From Mycolicibacterium rhodesiae (lineage in GTDB: Bacteria > Actinomycetota > Actinomycetes > Mycobacteriales > Mycobacteriaceae), in the NCBI RefSeq assembly GCF_002086695.1, contig NZ_MVIH01000010.1:1-64000 (forward strand): a stretch of 64,000 nucleotides of DNA, given 5' to 3'. Positions 50,194 to 59,172 of the stretch are shown piece by piece (position 1 is the stretch's first letter; each line of letters begins with the position of its first letter). The position numbers and the translations under genes are program-made. The notes beneath the pieces were generated by a model. That model searched no databases. It saw only the letters and a program-made list of their open reading frames with translations, and had not been told where the DNA came from.

Positions 50194-50951
50194 TGATTCT
50201 TCTCAGCGATGACCACGGCGCCGTCCGGGTTCTGACGATGAACCGCCCCGAGGTACGCAATGCGTTGAGCACCGAGTTGTTCGAGGCGCTCTATGCCGCG
50301 CTCGGTGCCGCGGACGCCGACGGGTCGGTGCGCGCCGTGGTGCTCACGGGCACCGATCCGGCGTTCTGCGCCGGTGTCGACCTCAAGCAGGCACAGAGCC
50401 TGGGCATGGACTATTTCGGCCGGTTCGACAAGATGAACTGCATGAACGCCATCGTCGAGCTGAGCAAGCCGGTCGTCGGGGCGATAAACGGCGCGACCTT
50501 CACCGGTGGCTTGGAGATCGCATTGGCGTGTGACTTCCTGATCGCCTCGGAGCGTGCGGTTTTCGCCGACACCCATGCCCGCGTCGGGATCCTGCCCGGC
50601 GGCGGGATGACGGCGCGGCTGCCCCGGGTGGTCGGATCCGCAATGGCGCGCCGGCTGTCGATGACCGGCGAGGTCGTCGACGCCCAGCGCGCCGAGAAGA
50701 TCGGACTGGTCACCGAAGTCGTTGCCCACGAACGCCTTCTGGCCCGCGCGCTTGACCTGGCCGCCCAGATCGCCGAGGTGCCGGCACCCACCATGGCGGG
50801 GCTCAAGGAGATCTATCGCACCGGGACCGCAGCGGTCACCGGGCCTGCGCTGAAGGCCGAACGAGCGGTGGCCGCCGACTCCCATGTCGACACCGAGGAG
50901 TTGGCCGCCCGCCAGCGTGAGGTCGCCGAGCGCAACAAGCGGCAGATGTAA
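50193..50951 (+). CDS. enoyl-CoA hydratase/isomerase family protein fused in register to the nuo operon
   Basis: 252 aa crotonase fold. MNRPEVRNALSTELFEAL, the oxyanion hole PAFCAGVDLKQ and GGLEIALACDF with Glu108. By alignment with rat mitochondrial hydratase, the second catalytic Glu (Glu164) is His128 here (FADTHARVGILPGGG), so classical hydration may be weak and an isomerase, hydrolase or other crotonase activity is possible. Its ATG overlaps the nuoN stop by one base, so it is translated from the complex I mRNA. In M. tuberculosis the gene after nuoN is a PPE gene instead. The reason for the linkage is unclear. Confidence 0.87.
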   Translation: MILLSDDHGAVRVLTMNRPEVRNALSTELFEALYAALGAADADGSVRAVVLTGTDPAFCAGVDLKQAQSLGMDYFGRFDKMNCMNAIVELSKPVVGAINGATFTGGLEIALACDFLIASERAVFADTHARVGILPGGGMTARLPRVVGSAMARRLSMTGEVVDAQRAEKIGLVTEVVAHERLLARALDLAAQIAEVPAPTMAGLKEIYRTGTAAVTGPALKAERAVAADSHVDTEELAARQREVAERNKRQM

Positions 50952-50991
50952 CTCTCGCCCATCTCGGCGCGTGAATGATTCAATATTCCCT

Positions 50992-51876
50992 GTGACAGAC
51001 TGCGTTCGCGCCGGTGCGGCTCTCCTCGGCTTGGTGGTACTGCTCAGCGGGTGTGGATCGCATTCAGATCAGCCGCGCGAGTCCACCGCCACTCCCTCGA
51101 CGGCGCAGGCGAGCCCGGCGCCGTCTGACCACCCGGCCGACCCATCCGGGGGCGGCAACGACGATGCGCCGGGCTCGATGATTCCCAGGTACGACGAGGC
51201 CACCTCGCCCGAGGCCAAGACGGGCCGCGACATCCAAGAGCAGGCCGACCTCCTGAACCATCTGTCGGATAGCGTCAACCGCACACTCAAACTGCCACAC
51301 GACGTCCAGTTGATCGGTAAGCAATGCGATACGGCCAACGCGTGGTGGGATCCGAACGACAACTCGGTGACGCTCTGCTACGAAGAAGCGACGGAGGGTC
51401 TGGAGATCTACACCAAAGCCGGTGACGCCGATCCGAGGGCGTCCACCGTCAACGGTGAGATCGCCACCTTCTATCACGAGCTCGGCCATATGGTGATCAG
51501 CCTCTATGACCTGCCCATCACCGGCCGCGAAGAGGATGTCGCAGACCAGCTTTCGGCTTACATCCTGTTGACGCCGGGTCCGGACGGCAAGGTCGACCCA
51601 GCCAATGTGCAGGCCATCAAAGACTCGGCCCGTGAATTCCAGGGCTACGCCGAGGCCGCCGGTGAACTCGACGACACCGACCTCGCCGGTGGCCATTCGC
51701 CGAACAAGGTCAGAGCCTTCAACATGGAATGCTGGCTCTACGGCTCAGATCCGGCCGCCAACGGCGACCTGGTCGGCGACGGCCATCTTCCCCAGAGCCG
51801 GGCCGAACTGTGCGACGACGAATGGGACAAGCTGAGCCACGCGTGGAGCCAGTTGCTGGGCCCGCACTTGAAGTAG
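50992..51876 (+). CDS. lipoprotein, putative zinc metallopeptidase (DUF4344-like)
   Basis: 294 aa from GTG 50992. Lipoprotein signal VLLSGC with lipid-attachment Cys21, then a Ser/Pro/Asp linker to about residue 65. The domain contains TFYHELGHMVISLYD, a HExxH zinc motif, followed by the acidic stretch ITGREEDVADQLSAYILL that could supply the third ligand. This arrangement fits the DUF4344 'putative metallopeptidase' family. Expected on the outer face of the cytoplasmic membrane. A 40-bp gap separates it from the hydratase gene; it is convergent with an SDR. Confidence 0.78.
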   Translation: MTDCVRAGAALLGLVVLLSGCGSHSDQPRESTATPSTAQASPAPSDHPADPSGGGNDDAPGSMIPRYDEATSPEAKTGRDIQEQADLLNHLSDSVNRTLKLPHDVQLIGKQCDTANAWWDPNDNSVTLCYEEATEGLEIYTKAGDADPRASTVNGEIATFYHELGHMVISLYDLPITGREEDVADQLSAYILLTPGPDGKVDPANVQAIKDSAREFQGYAEAAGELDDTDLAGGHSPNKVRAFNMECWLYGSDPAANGDLVGDGHLPQSRAELCDDEWDKLSHAWSQLLGPHLK

Positions 51877-51889
51877 CGGCGCCGGCCCT

Positions 51890-52795
51890 TTACCCCAGCG
51901 CGGACTGGGTGTTCGTGAACGGGGCGAAGCTGCCGTCGAGCGCTTCGAGGTGACCGATGGTGCGGCCCGTGACGACGTTCGGGTCGACGAGCGCCAATTC
52001 GACTGCGGCACGGGCGAACTCTTCTTCAGGGGAGACACTCGCGAATTCGCTGCGGTAGTAAGACAGCCCCGGCGTCGGGATCGGCTTCGACGGCGCCAAC
52101 GCGTTGACCGCGATGTTGTGCCGCTGCAGATCGTAAGCCGCGCACCAGGTCAGGTGCTCGAGCGCGGCCTTGGATCCGCCGTAGCCGGGCAGCACCCCGC
52201 CGGCGAAGTTCTGGTACGGGCCGTCACCGGGAACCCGGGACGCCACCGACGTGACGTTGATGATCGAGCCGAGTCCGGCGGCGAACATGTCAGGGCACAC
52301 CAGCTGCATCAACTCGTAGGAGGCGAACACTCCGATCTCGAAATGCCGGCGATAGGCGGTGAACGGAATCGTCACGAAGCCCGGCCATTCGGCGTTGGCA
52401 GCCGCCTGCGCACTCGTGGGCTTAGCCGTCTTCGGTGCGGCATCCGGCTTGGGCGGACGTCCCGGCGCCGTGAATGCGGCGTTATTCACCAGAATCGTGA
52501 TGGGCCCCAACGCCACCCGGGCTTCGTCGACCAGACGTGGAAGGTCGTCGCGGTCGAGGAGATCGGCGGCGATCGCCACCGCCTGTCCACCGCCCGCTTC
52601 GATCGCCGCGACGGTTTCCCCGATGGTGCCCGGCAGCCGGTCGTCCCATTGCTGTTGGGTCCGGGCCACCACCGCCACCGCGGCGCCCTCAGCAGCGAGC
52701 GCCAGGGCGGTCGCGCGGCCAAGCCCTCGGCTCGCACCGGTGACGATCGCGGTTCGGCCGGCGAGTCGTCCAGTCATCGCACTCCTGACAGTCAT
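51890..52795 (-). CDS. short-chain dehydrogenase/reductase
   Basis: 301 aa; the ATG at 52795 overlaps the TetR stop in ATGA, and ATG 52777 is an alternative. Classical SDR: TGASRGLGRATALALAAEGA, NNAAFTAP, catalytic Ser in NVTSVASR and Tyr-Lys in PGYGGSKAALEH. A Pro/Lys/Ala-rich insert (about residues 110-135) splits the region after NNAA, which is unusual. No mycofactocin loop, so it is expected to exchange NAD(P) freely. Co-transcribed with the upstream TetR. Substrate unknown. Confidence 0.83.
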   Translation of the reverse strand: MTVRSAMTGRLAGRTAIVTGASRGLGRATALALAAEGAAVAVVARTQQQWDDRLPGTIGETVAAIEAGGGQAVAIAADLLDRDDLPRLVDEARVALGPITILVNNAAFTAPGRPPKPDAAPKTAKPTSAQAAANAEWPGFVTIPFTAYRRHFEIGVFASYELMQLVCPDMFAAGLGSIINVTSVASRVPGDGPYQNFAGGVLPGYGGSKAALEHLTWCAAYDLQRHNIAVNALAPSKPIPTPGLSYYRSEFASVSPEEEFARAAVELALVDPNVVTGRTIGHLEALDGSFAPFTNTQSALG

Positions 52796-53394
52796 AACGC
52801 CACCCCGTGGACGAGGATCGCCGCGGTCTGGTCGACCCAGCTCGCGTCGAGAACATCGTCGGGGCGCAACAGTAACCGCATCATCGTCGCACCACCGATC
52901 AGTTCGATGAGGCGTTCCGGGTCGACGTCGGCGTGCACTTCGCGGCAGTGCACCGCTTCGGTCAGGCGATCCCGCACCGCGGCGAACAGTTCGGTGAACC
53001 GGGACATCACCCGCGCGTTCAGTGCTGCGTCCGCGCTCATGTCCGCGATCAGCCCGGGCAGCGCGGCGCGCACCACCGGGCTGGTGAATACGTCGCGAGT
53101 GGCCGAGAGCATCGCGCGGACATCGGCCGCGATATCCCCGGCCGGCGTCGTCAACGCCGTCGGCGCGGTCGGAAACGCCGCCTCATGGACCAACTCGGCC
53201 TTGCTCGACCAGCGGCGGTACAGCGCCGTCTTCGTCGTTCCCGCCCGCTCGGCGACAGCCGCCAAAGTCAGATTCGGATAACCGATTTCGACAAGCAGCT
53301 CCGCCGTCGCACGCAGTATGGCAGCGTCGATACGCGGATCGCGGGGCCTCCCCGGGACCGCGGTCTTGTCAAGCGAAGACGCGTCTGCTTTCAT
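52792..53394 (-). CDS. TetR-family regulator (Rv3167c-like)
   Basis: 200 aa from ATG 53394. HTH TLAAVAERAGTTKTALYRRW, followed by SSKAELVHEA; C-terminal domain of the TetR_C type with ERLIELIGGATMMRLLL. Position next to the Rv3168-like phosphotransferase identifies it with M. tuberculosis Rv3167c, reported to affect PDIM lipid production and host autophagy. The 42-bp gap to that gene contains the weak inverted pair ATAACG...CGTATC. An upstream ATG at 54048 lies inside the divergent gene and is not used. Confidence 0.85.
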   Translation of the reverse strand: MKADASSLDKTAVPGRPRDPRIDAAILRATAELLVEIGYPNLTLAAVAERAGTTKTALYRRWSSKAELVHEAAFPTAPTALTTPAGDIAADVRAMLSATRDVFTSPVVRAALPGLIADMSADAALNARVMSRFTELFAAVRDRLTEAVHCREVHADVDPERLIELIGGATMMRLLLRPDDVLDASWVDQTAAILVHGVAL

Positions 53395-53436
53395 AACGCT
53401 ACCCACCGTATCGTAATAGGGTTGGAGAGGACAAAG

Positions 53437-54576
53437 GTGACCAACCAACCGTCTGTAGAAACCGACCTCGATCGGTTGCAGCGTTCCGGTCGTGACGTCA
53501 GCACCGTTCCCGCGCTGTTGTCGGAATGGCTGTCCACCGTCATGCCCTGCGGCGTGACGCCCGAGGTGACCGTCGAGAGCGGTATCGACTCCAACGGCAT
53601 GTCGTCGGAGACGATCATCCTGACCGGTCGCTGGGAAGAGGACGGCAAGAAGATCGAGCAGAAGTGGGTGGCGCGGGTGGCGCCCACCGAGGAGGACGTC
53701 CCGGTCTTCATCACCTACCGGATGGACCATCAATTCGAGGTCATCCGATTGGTCGAGGAGCTGACCGACGTCCCCGTGCCCAAGGTGCGCTGGATCGACC
53801 CCACCGGCAAGGTCCTCGGCGCTCCCTTCTTCCTGATGAACCACGTCGAGGGCATCGTTCCGCCCGATGTGATGCCGTATACGTTCGGCGACAACTGGTT
53901 TGCCGACGCGCCCGCCGAGCAGCAGCGTGCACTGCAGGACGCGACGGTCGAGGTGCTGGCCAAGCTGCACTCGATCCCCAACGCAGCCGACACGTTCGGC
54001 TTCCTCGCCGAGGCGGTCCCCGAGGGTGATACCCCGCTGCGCCGCCAATTGAACTGGCTCAAGGGCTGGTACGAGTTCGCCGTGCCGGACATCGGCCGCT
54101 CACAGTTGGTCGAAACTGCGCTGAAATGGCTTGAGGACAACTTCCCCGCCGACGTTGCGGCGACCGAACCGGTTCTGGCGTGGGGTGATTCGCGTATCGG
54201 CAATGTGCTCTACGAGGATTTCCGGCCGGTGGCCGTGCTCGACTGGGAGATGGCAACCCTGGGTCCGCGCGAGCTCGACGTGGCGTGGATCATCTTCGCG
54301 CACATGGTCTTTCAAGAGCTCTCCGGCTTGGCAGGGATGCCTGGGCTGCCGGACGTGATGCGCGAAGAGGACGTTCGCGCCACCTACGAGAAGCTGACCG
54401 GAGTCGAACTCGGTGACCTGCGCTGGTTCTACGTATACTCCGGGGTGATCTGGTGCTGCGTGTTCATGCGCACCGGTGCGCGGCGCGTGCACTTCGGCGA
54501 GATCGAAAAACCAGAGGACGTCGAGTCGACGTTCTACCACGCCGGCCTGCTGCGCCGGCTCATTGAGGAGGCATAG
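53437..54576 (+). CDS. APH-family phosphotransferase (Rv3168-like)
   Basis: 379 aa from GTG 53437 with GGAGAGGA upstream. Kinase-like fold: N-lobe MSSETIILTGRW, the DHQFEVIRLVEELTDVPVPK segment, catalytic loop VLAWGDSRIGNVLYEDF (Asp; the usual His before it is Gly-preceded Trp) and metal site AVLDWEMATLGPRELDVAWI. Very similar, as I remember it, to M. tuberculosis Rv3168, whose structure is of the APH family. The physiological substrate is unknown; no basis to call it a resistance enzyme. Starts a plus-strand run of four genes. Confidence 0.88.
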   Translation: MTNQPSVETDLDRLQRSGRDVSTVPALLSEWLSTVMPCGVTPEVTVESGIDSNGMSSETIILTGRWEEDGKKIEQKWVARVAPTEEDVPVFITYRMDHQFEVIRLVEELTDVPVPKVRWIDPTGKVLGAPFFLMNHVEGIVPPDVMPYTFGDNWFADAPAEQQRALQDATVEVLAKLHSIPNAADTFGFLAEAVPEGDTPLRRQLNWLKGWYEFAVPDIGRSQLVETALKWLEDNFPADVAATEPVLAWGDSRIGNVLYEDFRPVAVLDWEMATLGPRELDVAWIIFAHMVFQELSGLAGMPGLPDVMREEDVRATYEKLTGVELGDLRWFYVYSGVIWCCVFMRTGARRVHFGEIEKPEDVESTFYHAGLLRRLIEEA

Positions 54577-54582
54577 CCGCCA

Positions 54583-55695
54583 ATGCTCGGACCACTCGAC
54601 GAATACCCCGTCCACCAGGCGCCGCTGCCGATCGCCTGGCCGAACTCCTCGGACCGGAACTTCTACGACCGCAGCTATTTCAACTGCCATGACCGCACCG
54701 GGGACATCTTCTTGATCACCGGCATCGGCTACTACCCCAACCTCGGCGTCAAGGACGCCTATGTACTCGTGAGGCGGGGTGACACGCAGACCGCGGTCCA
54801 CGTGTCCGATGCGATCGATCAGGACCGGCTCAACCAACACTGCAACGGTTACCGCGTCGAGGTGATCGATCCGCTGCAGAAGGTGCGGATCGTGATGGAC
54901 GAGACCGAGGGTATGGCCGTCGACCTCACGTGGGAGGGGTTGTTCCCGGTTGTTCAGGAGCAGCCGCACATCATGCGTCAGGGCAACCGCGTGACGCTGG
55001 ACGCGCAGCGGTTCGCCCAATTGGGTTCCTGGGCAGGGCATATCGTGATCGACGGCGAGGAGATCACCGTCGACCCGTCGGTATGGATCGGCAGCCGCGA
55101 CCGGTCGTGGGGTATCCGTCCCATCGGCGAGGCCGAACCCGCCGGTCGGCCGGCCGACCCGCCGTTCGAAGGCATGTGGTGGCTGTATGTCCCGATGGCC
55201 TTCGAGGACTACGCGATCGTCATCATCATCCAGGAGGCGCCCGACGGTTTCCGCTCGCTGAACGACTGCACGCGGATCTGGCGTGACGGACGGGTCGAGC
55301 AGCTGGGTTGGCCGCGGGTCAAGATCCACTACCGCTCCGGCACTCGCATTCCGACCGGCGCGACCATCGAGGCGACGGACGCCAACGGCGCGAACCTCCG
55401 GTTCGATGTGGAGTCCAAGTTGCCGGTACCGATCCATGTCGGCGGCGGCTACGGCGGCGACTCGGATTGGATCCACGGTGTGTGGAAGGGCGAGAAATTC
55501 GCCGAGCGGCTCACCTATGACATGACCGATCCGGCCATCATCGGACGCTCCGCGTTCGGCGTGATCGACCACGTCGGGCGGGCGGTGTGCCACGACGGCA
55601 GCAAGTCCGCCGAGGGCTGGGGCCTGTTCGAGCACGGCGCGCTGGGCCGCCACGACCCGTCGGGCTTCGCCGACTGGCTGACGGTCGCGCCGTAA
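54583..55695 (+). CDS. conserved hypothetical protein (Rv3169-like)
   Basis: 370 aa, soluble, no signal peptide. Begins with short conserved blocks (RNFYDRSYFNCHDRTGDIFL; GIGYYPNLGVKDAYVLVRRG) and continues with beta-rich sequence: LVIKVL-like strands, WWLYVPMAFEDYAIVIIIQE and GGGYGGDSDWIHGVWKG. The gene order matches M. tuberculosis Rv3169 after Rv3168. No catalytic motif recognised; the lipocalin-like/AttH-type beta fold is a possibility only. 6 bp after the phosphotransferase, so it is one operon. Confidence 0.75.
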   Translation: MLGPLDEYPVHQAPLPIAWPNSSDRNFYDRSYFNCHDRTGDIFLITGIGYYPNLGVKDAYVLVRRGDTQTAVHVSDAIDQDRLNQHCNGYRVEVIDPLQKVRIVMDETEGMAVDLTWEGLFPVVQEQPHIMRQGNRVTLDAQRFAQLGSWAGHIVIDGEEITVDPSVWIGSRDRSWGIRPIGEAEPAGRPADPPFEGMWWLYVPMAFEDYAIVIIIQEAPDGFRSLNDCTRIWRDGRVEQLGWPRVKIHYRSGTRIPTGATIEATDANGANLRFDVESKLPVPIHVGGGYGGDSDWIHGVWKGEKFAERLTYDMTDPAIIGRSAFGVIDHVGRAVCHDGSKSAEGWGLFEHGALGRHDPSGFADWLTVAP

Positions 55696-55702
55696 CCACA
55701 TC

Positions 55703-56683
55703 GTGAAAGTCTTGACGGCCTTGTTCGGGCCTACCGATGCGGTCGATCGTGCCCGGGCCCTGCGCGATGCCGGTGCCAGCGGTGTCTTCACGTTCGAAGG
55801 CCCGCACGACGTGTTCGCGCCGCTGACGCTGGCTGCCGGTGTCGGCGGCCTGGACCTGATGACCAATGTGGCAATCGCGTTCCCGCGCAACCCGATCCAG
55901 TTGGCCCACCAGGCTTACGATCACCAGTTGCTTGCCCAAGGCCGGTTCATCCTCGGACTGGGCACCCAGGTGCGGGCCCAGATCGAGAAGCACTACGGCG
56001 CGGCGTTCGACAAGCCGGTCGCGCGGATGCACGAGTTGGTTCGCGCGCTGCGGGCCATCTTTGCCACCTGGGAGACCGGCGAGCGACTGGATTTCCGCGG
56101 CGAGTACTACCGGCACACCCTGATGACACCGATGTTCAATCCCGGCCCGAATCCCTTTGGCCCGCCGCCGATCTACGTCGGCGCGCTCGGTCCTCGGCTG
56201 ACCAGGGCCACCGCGGAGGTGGCGGACGGGCTGCTGGTGATGCCGTTCGGCTCGGCGAAGTTCCTGCGGGAGTCGACGATGCCTGCGGTGCGCGACGGGC
56301 TGGCCGCGGCCGGACGATCAGAGTCGTCGTTCGCGATCGTGCCTGAGATCATCCTGTCCGCGGGCGAGGATCACGACGCGACGCGGCGGCTGCTGGCGTT
56401 CTACGGGTCCACCCCGGCGTACCGCCCGGTGCTCGACATCCACGGCTGGGGTGATCTGCAGCCCGAGCTGAATTCGATGTCCAAGCAAGGCAAATGGCAG
56501 GAGATGGCCGGCCTCATCAGTGATGAGGTCTTGCACACCATCGCTGCGTGCGGCACCCCGAAGCAGATCGCCGCACACATCCGGGAACGGGTGGACGGCG
56601 TCGGCGACACCGTCTGCCTGTATCAGCCGGGCCCGATCGCCACCGAGACACTGGCCGAGATCGTCGACGAACTCGCCCGCTAG
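55703..56683 (+). CDS. LLM-class F420-dependent oxidoreductase
   Basis: 326 aa from GTG 55703. Luciferase-like TIM barrel: N-terminal VLTALFGPTDAVDRA, NVAIAFPRNPIQLAHQAYDH, GRFILGLGTQVRAQIEKHYG (the family's phosphate/flavin loop) and PPIYVGALGPRLTRATAEVADG. Uses F420 rather than FMN in mycobacterial members of this type (inference). Seven bp after the Rv3169-like gene; in M. tuberculosis Rv3169 is followed directly by aofH, so this gene is an insertion into that block. Confidence 0.87.
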   Translation: MKVLTALFGPTDAVDRARALRDAGASGVFTFEGPHDVFAPLTLAAGVGGLDLMTNVAIAFPRNPIQLAHQAYDHQLLAQGRFILGLGTQVRAQIEKHYGAAFDKPVARMHELVRALRAIFATWETGERLDFRGEYYRHTLMTPMFNPGPNPFGPPPIYVGALGPRLTRATAEVADGLLVMPFGSAKFLRESTMPAVRDGLAAAGRSESSFAIVPEIILSAGEDHDATRRLLAFYGSTPAYRPVLDIHGWGDLQPELNSMSKQGKWQEMAGLISDEVLHTIAACGTPKQIAAHIRERVDGVGDTVCLYQPGPIATETLAEIVDELAR

Positions 56684-56773
56684 CGCCGCCGAAGTCGACG
56701 TTCTGCGGCTCGCCACTCGCCCTTTCGCGGCCAAACGTTGGTTTGGGCGATCGGGACAGGCAACACTGGTGGG

Positions 56774-58114
56774 GTGGTGAGCTACGACGTAGTGGTGATC
56801 GGCGCAGGCTTCGCAGGCCTGGCAGCCGCACGTGAACTGGTCAAACAGAATCACGATGTGCTGGTGCTTGAGGGCCGCGACCGGGTCGGCGGACGCTCGA
56901 GCACCGCGTCGCTGGCCGGTGTGCCCGTCGACCTCGGTGGCACGTTCGTCGGCCCCACCCAGGACGCCGTCCTGGCACTGGCCAAAGAGCTCGGCTGCAC
57001 CACTGAACCCACCTATCACGACGGCGCCAATCTCATCCGGTGGCGCGGCAAGGTGCGGTCCTACCGCGGCACGATCCCCAAGCTGTCGCTGATCGGACTC
57101 CTCGACATCGGCCGGATCCAATGGCAGGTCGAGCGGCTGAGCCGCGGCATCGACGTCGCCCGACCCTGGACATCGGCCACGGCCAACAAGCTCGACGCGA
57201 CGTCGCTGGGCGGTTGGCTGCGCTCGGTGGGCGCGACCGCGTCGTCACACGACCTGATGGCCATCATGTCGCGGGTCACCTGGGGTGCCGAACCCGACGA
57301 GGTGTCGATGCTGCACGCGGTGCGCTACGTCAAGGCGGCCGGGGGGTTGGACCGCATGCTCGACGTGGTCGGCGGCGCCCAGCAGGATCACTTCCCGGGC
57401 GGCACCCAGCAGATCGCCGACGCCATGGCCGCAGAGCTGGGTGACCGCGTCCGGCTCAATGCGATAGCGACGCGAATCGAATGGTCCGATGACGCGGTCG
57501 CGGTCACGTCGTCGGCCGGCGCCGTCGAGGCGAGGCGCGTCATCGTGGCGATCCCGCCCGCGCACCGGCAGAACATCGACGTCGCCCCTCCCCCGCCGAT
57601 CGGCTATCAGCAGCTGGCGCAGAGCTGGCCGCAGGGCGCCCTGAGCAAGGCGTACGCCGCGTATCCGCGGCCGTTCTGGCGCGACAAGGGCTTGTCTGGG
57701 CAGGCGCTGTCCGACCAGGGGCCGGTGTTCATCACGTTCGACGTCAGCCCCGGCGACGACGGTCCGGGAATCCTGCTCGGATTCGCCGATTCTCGCGAGT
57801 TCGATGCGCTCGGCGCCGACGAGCGTCGCAAGCAGGCACTCGCCGGCTTCTCGGCGTTGTTCGGCCCGGACGCGGAGCAACCCGTCGATTACCTCGACCA
57901 CTGTTGGGGCGCAGAGACTTTCGCTCCCGGCGGTCCGACCGCAGCGGTGCCGCCCGGCGCCTGGACGGAGTTTGGTCACCTGCTGCGCGAACCAGTCGGG
58001 CCGCTGCACTGGGCCGGCACCGAAACCGCCGACGAATGGACCGGCTTCCTGGACGGCGCGGTGCGGTCCGGCCGGCGTGCGGCAGCGGAAGTCGTTGCGG
58101 CGCTTAGGAGCTGA
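56774..58114 (+). CDS. aofH: flavin-containing amine oxidase (AofH/Rv3170-like)
   Basis: 446 aa from GTG 56774; GTG 56777 is equally likely. FAD-binding Rossmann YDVVVIGAGFAGLAAAREL, then LEGRDRVGGRSSTASLAGVP; the MAO-type middle (TWGAEPDEVSMLHAVRYVKA; GGTQQIADAMAAELGDRV) and C-terminal GPLHWAGTETADEWTGFLDG closing the FAD site. The covalent-flavin Cys of human MAO is not conserved. Expected to oxidise amines. Its 3' end overlaps the convergent hydrolase by 11 bp. Confidence 0.87.
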   Translation: MVSYDVVVIGAGFAGLAAARELVKQNHDVLVLEGRDRVGGRSSTASLAGVPVDLGGTFVGPTQDAVLALAKELGCTTEPTYHDGANLIRWRGKVRSYRGTIPKLSLIGLLDIGRIQWQVERLSRGIDVARPWTSATANKLDATSLGGWLRSVGATASSHDLMAIMSRVTWGAEPDEVSMLHAVRYVKAAGGLDRMLDVVGGAQQDHFPGGTQQIADAMAAELGDRVRLNAIATRIEWSDDAVAVTSSAGAVEARRVIVAIPPAHRQNIDVAPPPPIGYQQLAQSWPQGALSKAYAAYPRPFWRDKGLSGQALSDQGPVFITFDVSPGDDGPGILLGFADSREFDALGADERRKQALAGFSALFGPDAEQPVDYLDHCWGAETFAPGGPTAAVPPGAWTEFGHLLREPVGPLHWAGTETADEWTGFLDGAVRSGRRAAAEVVAALRS

Positions 58115-59048
58115 TGCGCTGCGCGGTCACCGCTGAGACCAGCGTTCGCAGATGCCCGTTGACGACGTCGGGATGCTCCAGGATCGCGCAGTGTCCGCCC
58201 GGCGTCTCGACCAGGTCGACCAGGTTGGGAACAGCGTCAGCGATCTTGCGGGACTGGCACATCGGCAGCAGCCGGTCGTTGGTGCTGCCGATCACCAGTG
58301 TGGGCACTGTGAGGCCGGTGAGGTCGATGTGGCGTGAATTCATCTCGTCGACGAGCACTCGCGCCCACGCGCCACGTCCGCCTGCCGGGGTTTCGGCGAA
58401 CAGGTCGTGAACCAGCTTGCCGATCGCGGGATCGGCGCCCGCACCGACGGCCATCATCGTGACGAACCAGCGGCTGCCGGGCTGGGCGCCCCAGACCAGT
58501 GGCGCCCCGCCGAATGTCCTGATCATGTGGCGCGCGGCGAGTGATCGGCCGGCCGCCAGCAGCGCGGGCACCCGTAGCAGGTTGATCTCTTTCAGCAGGT
58601 CGCCGGTGGTGGTGTTGATCAATGCGACGGCGTCGGCTCGCTGGGCCACCCGGTGCCGGTAGCGGTCGGCCCAGGAGCTGATCGCGATGCCGCCCATCGA
58701 GTGGCCGGCGATCACCGCTCGTTCGCCCGGACGCAGGGTCGCCGTGAGTACGGAGTCGAGGTCCCCGGCGAGGTGGCCGAGGCTGTAGCCGGACCGGCGT
58801 GGAACCCCGCTGCGGCCGTGTCCGCGGTGGTCGTAGGCGATTACCCGGAAGTCGCGGGACAGATCGTTGATCTGCTGATGCCAGACCCGCAACGCGCAGG
58901 TGATGCCGTGCGCGAGGACGATCGGGTAGCCATCCTCGGGGCCGAAGACCTCGGTGTGCAGGCGGGTGCCGTCGGCGGCCCTCACCTCGACGATCCGGCT
59001 GGGCGGCAGGTCGATACCGTTTTTGACGGCCGTACGGGACGCTGACAT
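58104..59048 (-). CDS. hpx: alpha/beta hydrolase (Rv3171c/hpx-like)
   Basis: 314 aa. HGITCALRVWHQ oxyanion segment, YDHRGHGRSG, nucleophile in IAGHSMGGIA, acid in IGSTNDRLLP and His in GGHCAILEHP, the complete triad. Position after aofH matches M. tuberculosis Rv3171c, annotated as a non-heme haloperoxidase; esterase or C-C hydrolase is more realistic for this fold. No signal peptide. Confidence 0.85.
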   Translation of the reverse strand: MSASRTAVKNGIDLPPSRIVEVRAADGTRLHTEVFGPEDGYPIVLAHGITCALRVWHQQINDLSRDFRVIAYDHRGHGRSGVPRRSGYSLGHLAGDLDSVLTATLRPGERAVIAGHSMGGIAISSWADRYRHRVAQRADAVALINTTTGDLLKEINLLRVPALLAAGRSLAARHMIRTFGGAPLVWGAQPGSRWFVTMMAVGAGADPAIGKLVHDLFAETPAGGRGAWARVLVDEMNSRHIDLTGLTVPTLVIGSTNDRLLPMCQSRKIADAVPNLVDLVETPGGHCAILEHPDVVNGHLRTLVSAVTAQRISS

Positions 59049-59172
59049 GGCCCCCTCCTCGCTCGGGACGGCGCCACTGCCGCTCCGGGATCCCTAGAGT
59101 AACCACCGCGGGCCCGATCGAACCGTCGCACCGCGCCGGTCGTTATCGCACCGTGCCTCTTAGGATGACCCG

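Noticed and set aside
59049..59172. Cobalamin riboswitch upstream of bluB
   Set aside because: No B12-box-like conserved sequence or multi-stem layout is visible, and the gap must also contain two promoters.
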